From NCBI GenBank assembly GCA_025453925.1, contig JALOPK010000027.1:1-23743 (forward strand): a DNA stretch of 23,743 bases, read 5' to 3'. Below are positions 1-7,020 of this stretch, piece after piece. The translations under genes and the position numbers were made by a program. Each line of letters starts with the position of its first letter. Position 1 is the first letter of the stretch. This DNA is from Candidatus Eiseniibacteriota bacterium. GTDB taxonomy: Bacteria; JAFGKV01. Below the pieces are notes generated by a model, which made no database searches, was not told the DNA's origin, and was given only the letters and a program-made list of their open reading frames with translations.

Positions 1-1
1 C

Positions 2-163
2 GTTGGCGGCGTGCTCTTCGGCATGACCCTGGCGTTGCTCCTTCGATCAGGTGCCGCAGACATGGAGGTGCCGTCCGACCGGCGGACGGTGGTGACACTC
101 CTCATCGGATTCGTGGGCTACCTCGCTCTGCACACCATCTGGATCATCCTCGCATCGCGCTGA
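2..163 (+). CDS. C-terminal end of an integral membrane protein (5' truncated)
   Basis: An open frame enters from the left edge and stops at the TGA at 161-163. The 53 visible residues hold a hydrophobic stretch at the very start (VGGVLFGMTLALLL), a short polar linker rich in Asp and Arg (residues about 15-29), and a second hydrophobic segment (LLIGFVGYLALHTIWIILA) ending almost at the C-terminus. This is the tail of a polytopic membrane protein, with the last helix closing the protein. The family cannot be told from so short a piece. Only 4 bases separate its stop from the start of the symporter gene, so the two are very likely co-transcribed and may work on the same substrate, which is an inference from spacing alone. 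Confidence 0.6.
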   Translation, partial: VGGVLFGMTLALLLRSGAADMEVPSDRRTVVTLLIGFVGYLALHTIWIILASR

Positions 164-167
164 TCCC

Positions 168-2060
168 ATGACCTCCGTTCACGGCCAGCTCATCGACTAC
201 GTCATCGTGGCGGCCTATTTCGCCGGCATCCTCGCGTTTGGCAGCTTCTTCAGCCGGTACACCAAGTCCACCCACGATTTCTTCCTTTCGGGCCGGCGCT
301 TCTCCTGGTGGCTAATCGCCTTCTCGTGCATCGCCACGACCGTCGGTTCCTACTCCTTCATCAAGTACTCGGCCGCCGGATTCCAGTACGGCCTCAGCTC
401 CGGCATGACCTACTTCAACGACTGGTTCATCATGCCCCTCTTCCTCCTGGGCTGGATTCCCATCATCTACTTCGCCCGGGTGGTATCTATCCCCGAGTAT
501 CTCGAACGCCGATTCGACCGGCCGACACGGCTGATCGCTCTCCTGTTCATCATGGTGTACACGATCGGGTACATCGGGATCAACCTGTACACCATGGGCG
601 TGGCGATGCATGCCATCATACCCGGCCTCACCGAGTTCCAGTGGGCCATGGTGATCGCCGGCGTCACCGCGGTGTATGTCGCGTTCGGCGGCCAGACAGC
701 CGTCATCATGACCGACCTCGTCCAGGGCGTTCTGCTCTTGGTTGCCGGCCTGGTGCTGGGAGGTCTCTGCATCGGCTATCTCGGCCGGCACAACGGGCAG
801 GGCCTGAGCGGGATTGCCGCATTCTGGCAAGGCCTCCCGGACGGGCATCGGCTTCCCTTCTCGGGGTTCTCGACCCCTGAGAAGTTCCCCATGGTGGGGG
901 TATTCTGGCAAGACCTGTTCGGGGCGTCGATGTTCTACTATTTCGGCAACCAGGGCCTCATCCTGCGCTTCCTCTCCGTGAAGAGCGTTCCCGAGGGGCG
1001 CAAGGCTGCCGTCGCCGTCATGGTCGTGCTCGTTCCTCTGGCCGCCATCGCCGTCTCAGTCGCGGGGTGGGGCGGGCGGAGTCTTCAGACCTTCGGCCTG
1101 TTGCCCCCGGGAGCGGATCCCAACCAGATCTTTGTCATCGTCATGGACCTGGTCGCGCGGCCGGGGATGTTCGGGTTCATCCTCGCGGCCCTCACCGCGG
1201 CGCTCATGAGCACGATCGATACCCTGATCAACGCGGTCGCATCCCTTGTGGTGAACGATTTCTTGCGCCCGCTGGTCGCGCCCGGCAGATCGGATCGATC
1301 ATATCTGTCTTTCGCCCGGGCAGCCTCGGTCCTGACTGCCATCGTCGGCCTGGCGTTGGTTCCGCTGTTCATGCGGTTCGACTCCATCTATGTGGCGCAC
1401 GCCAGCTTCACTGCGGCCATCAGCCCCCCGATGGTGGTGACGGTGATCGCCGGCCTCATGTGGCCCCGGTTCTCCGCGCGGGCAGCCAGGACGACGCTGC
1501 TTGCGGGTGGCCTGATCATGGCCTTCTCGATCTGGCAGCCGGCTGTAATCGCCCCGTTCGCCTTCCTTCATGGCATGGGTCGCGGTCAGGGGCTCACCTA
1601 CATGCGGGCGCTGTTCGGGTTCGCCGCGTGCGCGCTCCTCGCGGGAGGAGCCACGGTGTGTTGGCCCGAGAGGGACCGCGCCCGCATCCGGGGCCTGTGG
1701 ATCGGCACCATCGCGGACGCCAAGCGACGGTTCAAAGGCGGCGAGCCCGGCGATCGGCACGCCGGGAAGCGGGTGCGGCTGCGGTTTTCGCCGGAGTCCC
1801 CCGGGGAGGTCACCCGCATCGAGGACGAGGAGTTGCCCGTGGCCCGCGTGGGCGCCGGGACAGCAGCCCTGCTCGCGGCGCAGGATGGTGACCGGGTATA
1901 CGTGTCAGACCCGCGCTGGTGGCTGGGCGGCCTCAACTCGTTCCACGCGATCCTCCGGGTGAACCCCGAACTGCAGGGCGTGCTCGCCGCTCCCGAGAGC
2001 TGTGCCCGCAACGCCCATTTCTCACCGAGTCGGCCCATCACCGTCGAGAAGATTATCTGA
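168..2060 (+). CDS. Sodium:solute symporter (SSS family) with C-terminal soluble extension
   Basis: A 630-residue polytopic inner-membrane protein of the sodium/solute symporter family (SGLT/PutP type), which drives substrate uptake with the sodium gradient. The N-terminus (DYVIVAAYFAGILAFG) and the motif TKSTHDFFLSGRRFSWW are typical of the first helix and first loop. The stretch at about residues 341-365 (ALMSTIDTLINAVASLVVND) matches the helix that carries Ser/Thr sodium ligands in this family. About 12-13 hydrophobic segments precede residue 498. From there to 630 the chain is hydrophilic and not part of the usual core; it has no helix long enough to span the membrane. The ATG at 168 has no clear ribosome binding site and lies 4 bases after the previous stop, so translation may be coupled. 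The substrate cannot be deduced; sugars, amino acids, pantothenate and others are all carried by this family. Confidence 0.9.
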   Translation: MTSVHGQLIDYVIVAAYFAGILAFGSFFSRYTKSTHDFFLSGRRFSWWLIAFSCIATTVGSYSFIKYSAAGFQYGLSSGMTYFNDWFIMPLFLLGWIPIIYFARVVSIPEYLERRFDRPTRLIALLFIMVYTIGYIGINLYTMGVAMHAIIPGLTEFQWAMVIAGVTAVYVAFGGQTAVIMTDLVQGVLLLVAGLVLGGLCIGYLGRHNGQGLSGIAAFWQGLPDGHRLPFSGFSTPEKFPMVGVFWQDLFGASMFYYFGNQGLILRFLSVKSVPEGRKAAVAVMVVLVPLAAIAVSVAGWGGRSLQTFGLLPPGADPNQIFVIVMDLVARPGMFGFILAALTAALMSTIDTLINAVASLVVNDFLRPLVAPGRSDRSYLSFARAASVLTAIVGLALVPLFMRFDSIYVAHASFTAAISPPMVVTVIAGLMWPRFSARAARTTLLAGGLIMAFSIWQPAVIAPFAFLHGMGRGQGLTYMRALFGFAACALLAGGATVCWPERDRARIRGLWIGTIADAKRRFKGGEPGDRHAGKRVRLRFSPESPGEVTRIEDEELPVARVGAGTAALLAAQDGDRVYVSDPRWWLGGLNSFHAILRVNPELQGVLAAPESCARNAHFSPSRPITVEKII

Positions 2061-2347
2061 GCCCGCCGCCGGGCCGGGCGAGCGTCGCGGAGGGTCTAGG
2101 GTGCAGCCGAGTTTCCCCGAGGTAGCTGCTGGATTCGGGGCCTCTCCGCCCACAGTCCCGGGTGCAGAGCTGCGGCGGGGACACGACATACTCTCGAACA
2201 GGCCGCACCCTCTCTCCATCGAGGGGAGAAAGTGTGGACGGTCGCGGGGCGGCGTGGGTTCCGTTGCCTGCGCGCGTCTCGTGTGCGACATTGAGCCCCA
2301 TGGTGGTCCAAGGCCTGGATTTCTCCACAGCCCGAAGGGGTGCAACA

Positions 2348-3019
2348 ATGACTCGATTGATGCGCATGGTGCTGGCGGTGACGCTGGTTTTCGTGATCGG
2401 AGCGGAGGCGAAGGCCGGCACGGTCGCCGTCTCATTGTTCGGCGGCCTGCCGCTGACGTATGCGAAGTATGCGGTTTCCTCCAACGCCGTGGAGTTCGTT
2501 GATACCAAACTGGACGACGTCTCTCTGCTGACCGGGGCGCGACTGATCTGGATGTTCAGCAACCCATCCTTCATCGGGGTCGATGTCTCCGCCCGCAGGT
2601 ACCGGATGGACCTGGAATCTGGCAGGGAAGACCTTGGTACGGTGGAGATAACGCCCGTGCTGGTGGGCGTTACCTTCAGGAAGGTCCGGCAGGACCCGGG
2701 GCTCGCGGCCCACGGAGGCCTGGCGATGGGGATCGGCTTGAACAACCTCGCCAAGACAGCGTATCTCGACTCTCTGGAGGCCATAGATCCCGTGGATCCC
2801 ACTGATCCCGGTCTGAACGTGCGAGTCAAAACCTCCTTCGCCATGGATTTCGACTTCGGGCTGGACTACTTCCTGACCCGATTCCTCGCGGTCGGTGCGG
2901 TCGTTCGGTTCGAAGGGTGCTCCGTGCCGACTGACGGCTGGCACGGAGTGGAGCACCTCTACATCGAGAGTTCGAACTTTCAGTTCACGCTGGCAACGAC
3001 GTTCTGGCTTCGCTCGTAG
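2348..3019 (+). CDS. Predicted small outer-membrane beta-barrel protein
   Basis: The ATG at 2348 is chosen because GAAGGGG (2334-2340) sits 7 bases upstream and because it opens a clean signal peptide: MTRLMR, a hydrophobic core (MVLAVTLVFVIG), then a probable cleavage site near AKA-G at residue 23. The mature part (about 200 residues) alternates polar and hydrophobic residues in short strands ending in aromatic residues, for example VGVTFRKV, FAMDFDFGLDYFL, AVGAVVRFEG and FQFTLATTFWLRS. This is the pattern of an 8-stranded outer-membrane barrel of the OmpA/OmpW-like size class. No enzymatic motif is visible. It has its own upstream gap of 287 bases, so it is probably transcribed separately from the symporter. 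It resembles in size and style the barrel gene at 17705-18367. The exact function is unknown. Confidence 0.6.
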   Translation: MTRLMRMVLAVTLVFVIGAEAKAGTVAVSLFGGLPLTYAKYAVSSNAVEFVDTKLDDVSLLTGARLIWMFSNPSFIGVDVSARRYRMDLESGREDLGTVEITPVLVGVTFRKVRQDPGLAAHGGLAMGIGLNNLAKTAYLDSLEAIDPVDPTDPGLNVRVKTSFAMDFDFGLDYFLTRFLAVGAVVRFEGCSVPTDGWHGVEHLYIESSNFQFTLATTFWLRS

Positions 3020-3194
3020 CGGAGCCTCCGGTCGCGGGGCTGCGTATGGGCCCGGCGAGACGCGGGGAGCTATCATGTCGACGTAACGGCGGAAGCCGCG
3101 CCCAGCGACCCCGCCGTCGGTTCGTGTCGGCGCCGGCTGACCTCGGGAGGCGCCATGTGACTCCCCCGTCGGACGGACCAACCTGGAGGTGGAC

Positions 3195-3617
3195 ATGCTG
3201 AGTCATCTGCACACCCATGTGGTGAGCGAACTGCAACAGAGCTCGCGCACGGACACTGTGTTCGTGGTCACCGCAGTGCTGTTCAACCTGGTGGTGCTCG
3301 GGATCAACTGGGGGGTTGCCGCGGCGTCCCATGGGCCGGACCGAGACGCCACCAAGGATCTGATCCTCGCGGTGCTGGTCGTGGCCACGGTTCTGATCAA
3401 CTTCTTCTGCCTGCGGGCCCTGCAGGCAGGCCGACACACCCGGGCGAAGCTCACCGGCGGGCTGATCGCGCTGTACAAGGATCAGGCAATCGACCGGTAC
3501 TACGATCCTCAGTTGCTGGATGCCTACGGAGCCCGCAATAAGCTGTTCGTCGCCGTGCTGGTGGTGCTCGCCGTCATCGCCACGGTCGTCCCCCTCCTGG
3601 AGCGCCTCGGAGGATAG
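3195..3617 (+). CDS. Small integral membrane protein, three predicted helices, unknown function
   Basis: A 140-residue protein. The ATG at 3195 is preferred over the in-frame GTG at 3189 because GGAGG at 3185-3189 is 5 bases from the ATG and would overlap the GTG. It has an N-terminal amphipathic stretch, a first membrane segment near residues 22-42 (VFVVTAVLFNLVVLGINWGV), a second near 54-74 (LILAVLVVATVLINFFCLRA), a polar middle portion containing ALYKDQAIDRYYDPQLLDAY, and a third hydrophobic segment near 116-136 close to the C-terminus. I do not recognise the family. The two-plus-one helix layout with an intervening soluble loop is seen in several small membrane effector or transport-accessory families, but no diagnostic motif is present. 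It faces the RelE-like gene (convergent) across 161 bases. Confidence 0.65.
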   Translation: MLSHLHTHVVSELQQSSRTDTVFVVTAVLFNLVVLGINWGVAAASHGPDRDATKDLILAVLVVATVLINFFCLRALQAGRHTRAKLTGGLIALYKDQAIDRYYDPQLLDAYGARNKLFVAVLVVLAVIATVVPLLERLGG

Positions 3618-3670
3618 CGCCGCCACGATGTCGCCCTCGGGAGACCGGGGGTGAGGGAGCCGCGCGGGAC

Positions 3671-3734
3671 GCGGTTAGCCGGAAACCGCCGGGCGGGGCA
3701 AAACGAACACCCCGCTGAAAGACGGCAGTTTCAG
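3671..3734. repeat. Three consecutive short inverted repeats between convergent genes
   Basis: Between the convergent genes ending at 3617 and 3779 there are three back-to-back perfect hairpins. The first is GCGGTT (3671-3676) with AACCGC (3684-3689), loop of 7. The second is GCGGGG (3693-3698) with CCCCGC (3710-3715), loop CAAAACGAACA. The third is CTGAAA (3715-3720) with TTTCAG (3729-3734), loop of 8. None is followed by a T-run on either strand, so they are not textbook intrinsic terminators. They could stop or protect transcripts from both sides, or belong to a small structured RNA. The stems are short, so folding is plausible but not proven. Confidence 0.4.
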
Positions 3735-3778
3735 ACCGACGGCTCCGTGGCGGTCATCGCGACCGCGTCATCGGGCGA

Positions 3779-4192
3779 TCAATCTCCGAGCAGCGCGGGG
3801 AGGTCGCTTCCCGTAACCGGGAGGAAGCCGAGGGCGGCATCATCCCCGGCAAGAAACGCATTCACGAGCCCATCAGGAGACGGCGGGGCACCGAACGGCT
3901 CAACGCTCTCATGGACATGGGCGCCGTGCCTGATCGCCTCGTCATGGGCCCCAACGTAGACAAGCTGAATTCCCACGTCGCCGCCGACCCTCACGATGAG
4001 ACGCCAGAAGTCGTCGACGCGGCATTCGTAGATGTCCGCACGGTGGGCTCCCTGGATCTTCTTCATGTGAAGCGACGGGTGACGCGGGTTCTCCCCGAGT
4101 AGATCGAAGATCTTGAAGAGTTTCACCTTCGCACCTTTCGGCAGCGAGACCGCTGCCTTCAGGAACTGCTGGGACATGAACATCTCGGGCAT
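3779..4192 (-). CDS. RelE/ParE-superfamily toxin-like protein, no antitoxin gene recognised
   Basis: A 137-residue protein. The start at 4192 is chosen because GAGGGAGA lies just upstream on the minus strand at normal spacing and because the conserved domain begins there; the longer in-frame reading has no domain-like sequence. Residues about 9-85 follow the RelE/ParE fold: an N-terminal helical pair (FLKAAVSLPKGAKVKLFKIFDLL), the NP-x-HPSLHMKKI motif (residues 35-46), then strands YECRVDDFWRLIVRV (55-69) and IQLVYVGAHDEAI. Arg58 and Arg64 are at positions where RelE-type ribosome-dependent mRNases often have basic residues. A tail (about 90-137, Pro/Gly rich, ending ALLGD) goes beyond the usual domain of about 85-100 residues. 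Members of this family normally pair with a small antitoxin encoded next to them. None is visible in the 161 bases downstream or the roughly 300 bases upstream. It may be an orphan or a degraded module. Confidence 0.65.
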   Translation of the reverse strand: MPEMFMSQQFLKAAVSLPKGAKVKLFKIFDLLGENPRHPSLHMKKIQGAHRADIYECRVDDFWRLIVRVGGDVGIQLVYVGAHDEAIRHGAHVHESVEPFGAPPSPDGLVNAFLAGDDAALGFLPVTGSDLPALLGD

Positions 4193-4503
4193 GATGTCTC
4201 CCTCGTGGGCAACCGGGGGGCGCCTGCGATGCAATCTGTGGTCGCGACGCGCACGACCATCGACACGGTCCGGAAGAAACCGCGAGGCAACGCCAGCGGC
4301 AACAGGGGCAGGGGCACGACCGAAGCGTGCGCCACCCGACCCCGCAGAGCGCGTCCTGAGATCCGAAACAACGAGCGTGAGGCCAACGGGAGTAGCAGGC
4401 GGGCCGTCGAACAGCCTGATCTGCGCGCGCCGGAGGACCGGAGGAAGAGATCCCTTCTGAGCGAACACGCAGTGGCATGCCGGGTGATTCCGGTTGCGGG
4501 AGT
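4193..4503. other. Intergenic stretch without recognisable gene
   Basis: About 310 bases between the start of the RelE-like gene (minus) and the palindrome. Open frames run through it on both strands, but their products are Arg/Pro/Ser-rich with no motif, consistent with GC-rich non-coding DNA. I looked for an antitoxin-like ORF with a helix-turn-helix, ribbon-helix-helix or Phd-type sequence and found none. The minus-strand leader of the toxin-like gene must lie here. Confidence 0.5.
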
Positions 4504-4543
4504 TCATATAGGACAAGTCCTATATAGGACGGGTCCTATATGA
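4504..4543. promoter_or_regulatory. 40-bp near-perfect palindrome, two overlapping operator-like dyads
   Basis: Two copies of the dyad ATATAGGAC-NN-GTCCTATAT occur at 4506-4525 (spacer AA) and 4522-4541 (spacer GG). They share the four bases ATAT at 4522-4525, with centres 16 bp apart. Together with flanking bases they make one 40-bp palindrome centred between 4523 and 4524; only the two NN spacers break its symmetry. It is strikingly AT-richer than its surroundings. The tandem-dyad form is that of an operator bound by two repressor dimers. A GGAC/GTCC core flanked by AT is reminiscent of some Rrf2/IscR-type sites, but this is a loose resemblance. A strong ribosome binding site follows at 4551-4558, so the regulated transcript probably runs rightward; the toxin-like gene to the left (start 312 bases away) is an alternative. 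Confidence 0.6.
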
Positions 4544-4563
4544 GCCTGCCAGGGGAGGACACG

Positions 4564-4764
4564 ATGCGGCACACGCGATGGCCCTGCCCACTGGAAGGGA
4601 ACTGCGCGCGAAGCTCCATGCGGGCCATCGAACGGACTCCTTGCGTCGTTCTCCGTTGGCGGGTTCCCCGCCAAGCCCGCGTTCGGAAACCCTGTGCGTG
4701 TTCCGGAGAGAGCCTCAGAACGAAAGGGTCTGCCCGCCATCTACCACCAGCACCTGTCCGGTGA
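4564..4764 (+). CDS. Small Cys/Arg-rich ORF downstream of the palindrome, unrecognised
   Basis: A 66-residue ORF whose ATG at 4564 is preceded by an excellent ribosome binding site, AGGGGAGG (4551-4558), at 5-base spacing, and lies 20 bases after the palindromic operator. The product begins MRHTRWPCPLEGNC and contains five to six cysteines and many arginines (CARSSMRAIERTPC and KPCACSG further on). No family is recognised. Its last 50 bases overlap the 3' end of the dehydrogenase gene on the other strand. The composition also resembles an out-of-frame reading of GC-rich DNA, so it may be the relic of a longer gene whose promoter region survives, a leader peptide, or a genuine small protein. 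The start signal is the main evidence; the protein sequence itself gives little support. Confidence 0.3.
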   Translation: MRHTRWPCPLEGNCARSSMRAIERTPCVVLRWRVPRQARVRKPCACSGESLRTKGSARHLPPAPVR

Positions 4765-5446
4765 TCGCGTCGTTCTCGATGAGTGCGAGCACGGCATGCA
4801 CGACCTCGGCCGGGCAGGGCAACCTCCCGCCGGGAACGCGACGCCGGAAACGCTGGATCTGCTCCTCGCTCCAGCCGGGAGGGGGGTCCACCAGGCCGGG
4901 AGCCACGGCATTGACCCGCACGGCGGGCGCCAGCGCGAGGGCGAGACAGCGGGTGAGGTGATGGAGACCGGCTTTGGCGGTCGCATGCGCCAGATAGGCG
5001 GGCCATGGCTCAATGCCCGCAAGATCGCCGATGTTGACGATCACGCCGCCTCCCGATCTGCGCATTCGTTCTCCGGCCCACGAGGCCAGAAGCGCAGGTG
5101 CCCGTAGGTTGAGCGCGTGGATGGCATCCCACGCAGGGGCATCCAACTCCTCCACGGGGGTCCGCACCAGCACGGCGGCGTTGTTCACCAGGAGGTCGAT
5201 CCGGCCGAAGTGTTCTACCGTCTGATTCAGCAGCGCCATGATGTCGGGCGGAGACCGAAGGTCGGCGCGGATCGCCAACGCCCGAGAGCTTCCGCCGGCG
5301 TCTTCCACCACCGATCGGGCACCCTCAATGCTGTCGTGATAGTGGACGGCGATGCGGGCCCCCATGCTGGCCAACGCTTCCGCGATGGCTCGCCCCAGGC
5401 CGCGTCCGGCGCCGGTCACCAAGGCAACGGCTCGATTCACGTTCAC
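4715..5446 (-). CDS. Short-chain dehydrogenase/reductase (pteridine-reductase-like or FabG-like) with altered catalytic residues
   Basis: A 243-residue protein of the classical SDR family, NAD(P)-dependent oxidoreductases with a Rossmann fold. The GTG at 5446 follows AGGAGG with 6-base spacing on the minus strand. Visible motifs are the cofactor loop TGAGRGLG (residues 11-18), NNAA (88-91, family NNAG), the PG motif after strand 6 (VNAVAPGLVD, 178-187), and the C-terminal VVDGGQTLSF. The catalytic region is unusual. Where most members have Ser, this one has Asp141 (VIVNIGDLAG), as in PTR1-type pteridine reductases. Where nearly all have the Tyr of YxxxK, this one has His154 (YLAHATAKAG), with Lys158 kept. 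The His codon is CAT, one transition from TAT. It is divergent from lpdA with 182 bases between. Likely substrates are a pteridine or a ketone; activity is uncertain because of the Tyr replacement. Confidence 0.9.
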   Translation of the reverse strand: MNVNRAVALVTGAGRGLGRAIAEALASMGARIAVHYHDSIEGARSVVEDAGGSSRALAIRADLRSPPDIMALLNQTVEHFGRIDLLVNNAAVLVRTPVEELDAPAWDAIHALNLRAPALLASWAGERMRRSGGGVIVNIGDLAGIEPWPAYLAHATAKAGLHHLTRCLALALAPAVRVNAVAPGLVDPPPGWSEEQIQRFRRRVPGGRLPCPAEVVHAVLALIENDAITGQVLVVDGGQTLSF

Positions 5447-5628
5447 GGGAGACCTCCTCTTCGAACGGCCGACCATGGCCGGGATCATTCCCGGCTGTCA
5501 CGGCAGCACCATTGCTCTCTTCACGCCAATCAAATACCTTAGTCTAGCTCCGTGCGCAAATGCGCGCGCGGAGAGCTTCCTCGCGCCGCGGCGCCACAGC
5601 GTGGTCTCGTGATCCTGGAGGTCAGCCC

Positions 5629-7020
5629 GTGTCAGAACGATGGGACGTCGTGGTCATAGGGGCCGGCCCGGGAGGGTACGTGGCCGCCATCAGGGCGGCG
5701 CAGCTCGGCCTCAAGACCGCTATCGTCGAACGCGACCGGATCGGCGGCGTCTGCCTGAACTGGGGATGCATACCGACCAAGGCGCTCATCCACGGCGTGT
5801 CGCTGTACCATGGTCTCAAGACCGCCAGACAGGCAGGCATCACCGCCACCGTCTCGCTGGATCTGGAGGCACTGGTGAGGTTCAGCCGGAGGGCCGCGGA
5901 CAACCTCTCCAAGGGCGTGGCCCACCTCCTTCGCCAGCACGGCGTCATCGTCCTCCCCGGCCGGGCCCGGCTTGGCGGGGAACATCGAGTGGAAGTGGCC
6001 GATGCGGCAGGCGCGACCGTGAGCCATGAAACGAGAGGCATCATTCTGGCGACCGGTTCGAGGCCCCGCAAGCTCCCCGGCTTAGATGGGGCAGGCGATC
6101 TAGTGATGGACAGTTCGGCCGCCATGATCCCGACCGCTGTGCCGGCGCGGCTGCTGGTCATCGGCGGGGGAGCCATCGGCGTGGAATTCGCCTACATCTA
6201 CGGCATCCTCGGCGCCAAGGTCACCATCGTGGAGATGCTCGATCAACTCCTCCCCGCCGCGGATCGGGACATCGGCGAGGAGCTGGCGAAAGCCTTCCAT
6301 CGCATGGGGATCGAGGTGCTCGTGGGCACCAGGCTGGAGCGGGTTGAGAGAGAGGGCGACACGCTGACCGCCCATCTTCTCAGGAACGCCGAACGCCTCA
6401 TCAGGCAGACCGACCGCATGCTGGTTGCCGTCGGGGTGCGTCCGAACAGTGAAGATCTCGGGTTGGAGTCGGTGGGGATCACCGCACCGGGCGGCTATGT
6501 CACCACAGACGAAATCGGGCACACCGGAACCGCAGACATCTTCGCCATCGGCGATCTGGCCGGAGGCGCCCTTCTGGCCCATAAGGCCTCGGCTCAGGGA
6601 GTAGTGGCGGCTTCCCGACTTGCGGGCATCCCCGCCCCCGGCGTAGACCAGGTTCTGATTCCGGCGTGCTGTTACTGTGAGCCCCAGGTGGCGGGGGTGG
6701 GACCTACGGCGAAGGAGCTGGAGGCCAGAGGAATCGCGTTCCGCGCCGGTATGGTATCGTTCGCATCCAATGGCAAGGCCATGGCGACCGGAAGCCGCAT
6801 CGGCTTCGTGAAACTGCTGTTCGCCGCGGAGGGTGGCAGGCTGCTGGGCGCCCACCTGATCGGAGCCCACGTTTCGGAGATGATAAGCGGCCTTTCGCTC
6901 GCCATCCGCGAGGGCGTCACGGCAGACCGCCTCGGCTCACTGGTGCACCCGCATCCCAGCCTCTCGGAAACGATCATGGAGGCGGCGGAGGCCGCCGGAG
7001 GCCGCGCGATCCATGCATGA
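5629..7020 (+). CDS. lpdA: Dihydrolipoyl dehydrogenase (E3)
   Basis: A 463-residue flavoprotein that reoxidises the dihydrolipoyl groups of 2-oxoacid dehydrogenase or glycine-cleavage complexes using NAD+. The GTG at 5629 follows GGAGGT (5617-5622) at 6-base spacing; the longer in-frame reading adds a segment with no family features. The FAD loop GAGPGG is at residues 11-16. The redox-active disulfide is Cys42/Cys47 in GGVCLNWGCIPTK. The NAD loop is in VIGGGAIGVEFAYIYG near residue 178. A second FAD contact is FAIGDLAGGALLAHKA near 300. The catalytic pair is His442/Glu447 in HPHPSLSE near the C-terminus. All key residues are present and the length is normal. It overlaps the lipA start by 8 bases, so the two are surely in one operon. 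No E1 or E2 subunit gene is in the window, so this E3 may serve several complexes. Confidence 0.96.
   Translation: MSERWDVVVIGAGPGGYVAAIRAAQLGLKTAIVERDRIGGVCLNWGCIPTKALIHGVSLYHGLKTARQAGITATVSLDLEALVRFSRRAADNLSKGVAHLLRQHGVIVLPGRARLGGEHRVEVADAAGATVSHETRGIILATGSRPRKLPGLDGAGDLVMDSSAAMIPTAVPARLLVIGGGAIGVEFAYIYGILGAKVTIVEMLDQLLPAADRDIGEELAKAFHRMGIEVLVGTRLERVEREGDTLTAHLLRNAERLIRQTDRMLVAVGVRPNSEDLGLESVGITAPGGYVTTDEIGHTGTADIFAIGDLAGGALLAHKASAQGVVAASRLAGIPAPGVDQVLIPACCYCEPQVAGVGPTAKELEARGIAFRAGMVSFASNGKAMATGSRIGFVKLLFAAEGGRLLGAHLIGAHVSEMISGLSLAIREGVTADRLGSLVHPHPSLSETIMEAAEAAGGRAIHA

Noticed and set aside
308-880. Long plus-strand ORF of 190 codons inside the symporter gene
   Set aside because: Arg/His/Pro-rich out-of-frame shadow of the symporter; no motif, and the symporter frame has clear membrane helices.
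2213-2231. Small hairpin TCTCTCC/GGGGAGA in the gap before the first beta-barrel gene
   Set aside because: A single 7-bp stem with one wobble pair, not at a terminator or start; too weak to call alone. The gap 2061-2347 otherwise shows no gene.
4504-4543. Palindrome as a chromosome dimer resolution (dif) site, transposon end or intrinsic terminator
   Set aside because: It does not resemble the XerC/XerD arm sequences, no transposase or target-site duplication is present, and no T-run follows on either strand.
5531-5559. Possible minus-strand promoter TTGCGC-17-TATTTG for the dehydrogenase
   Set aside because: The spacing is good, but the -10 element matches only three of six consensus bases, so I did not list it.
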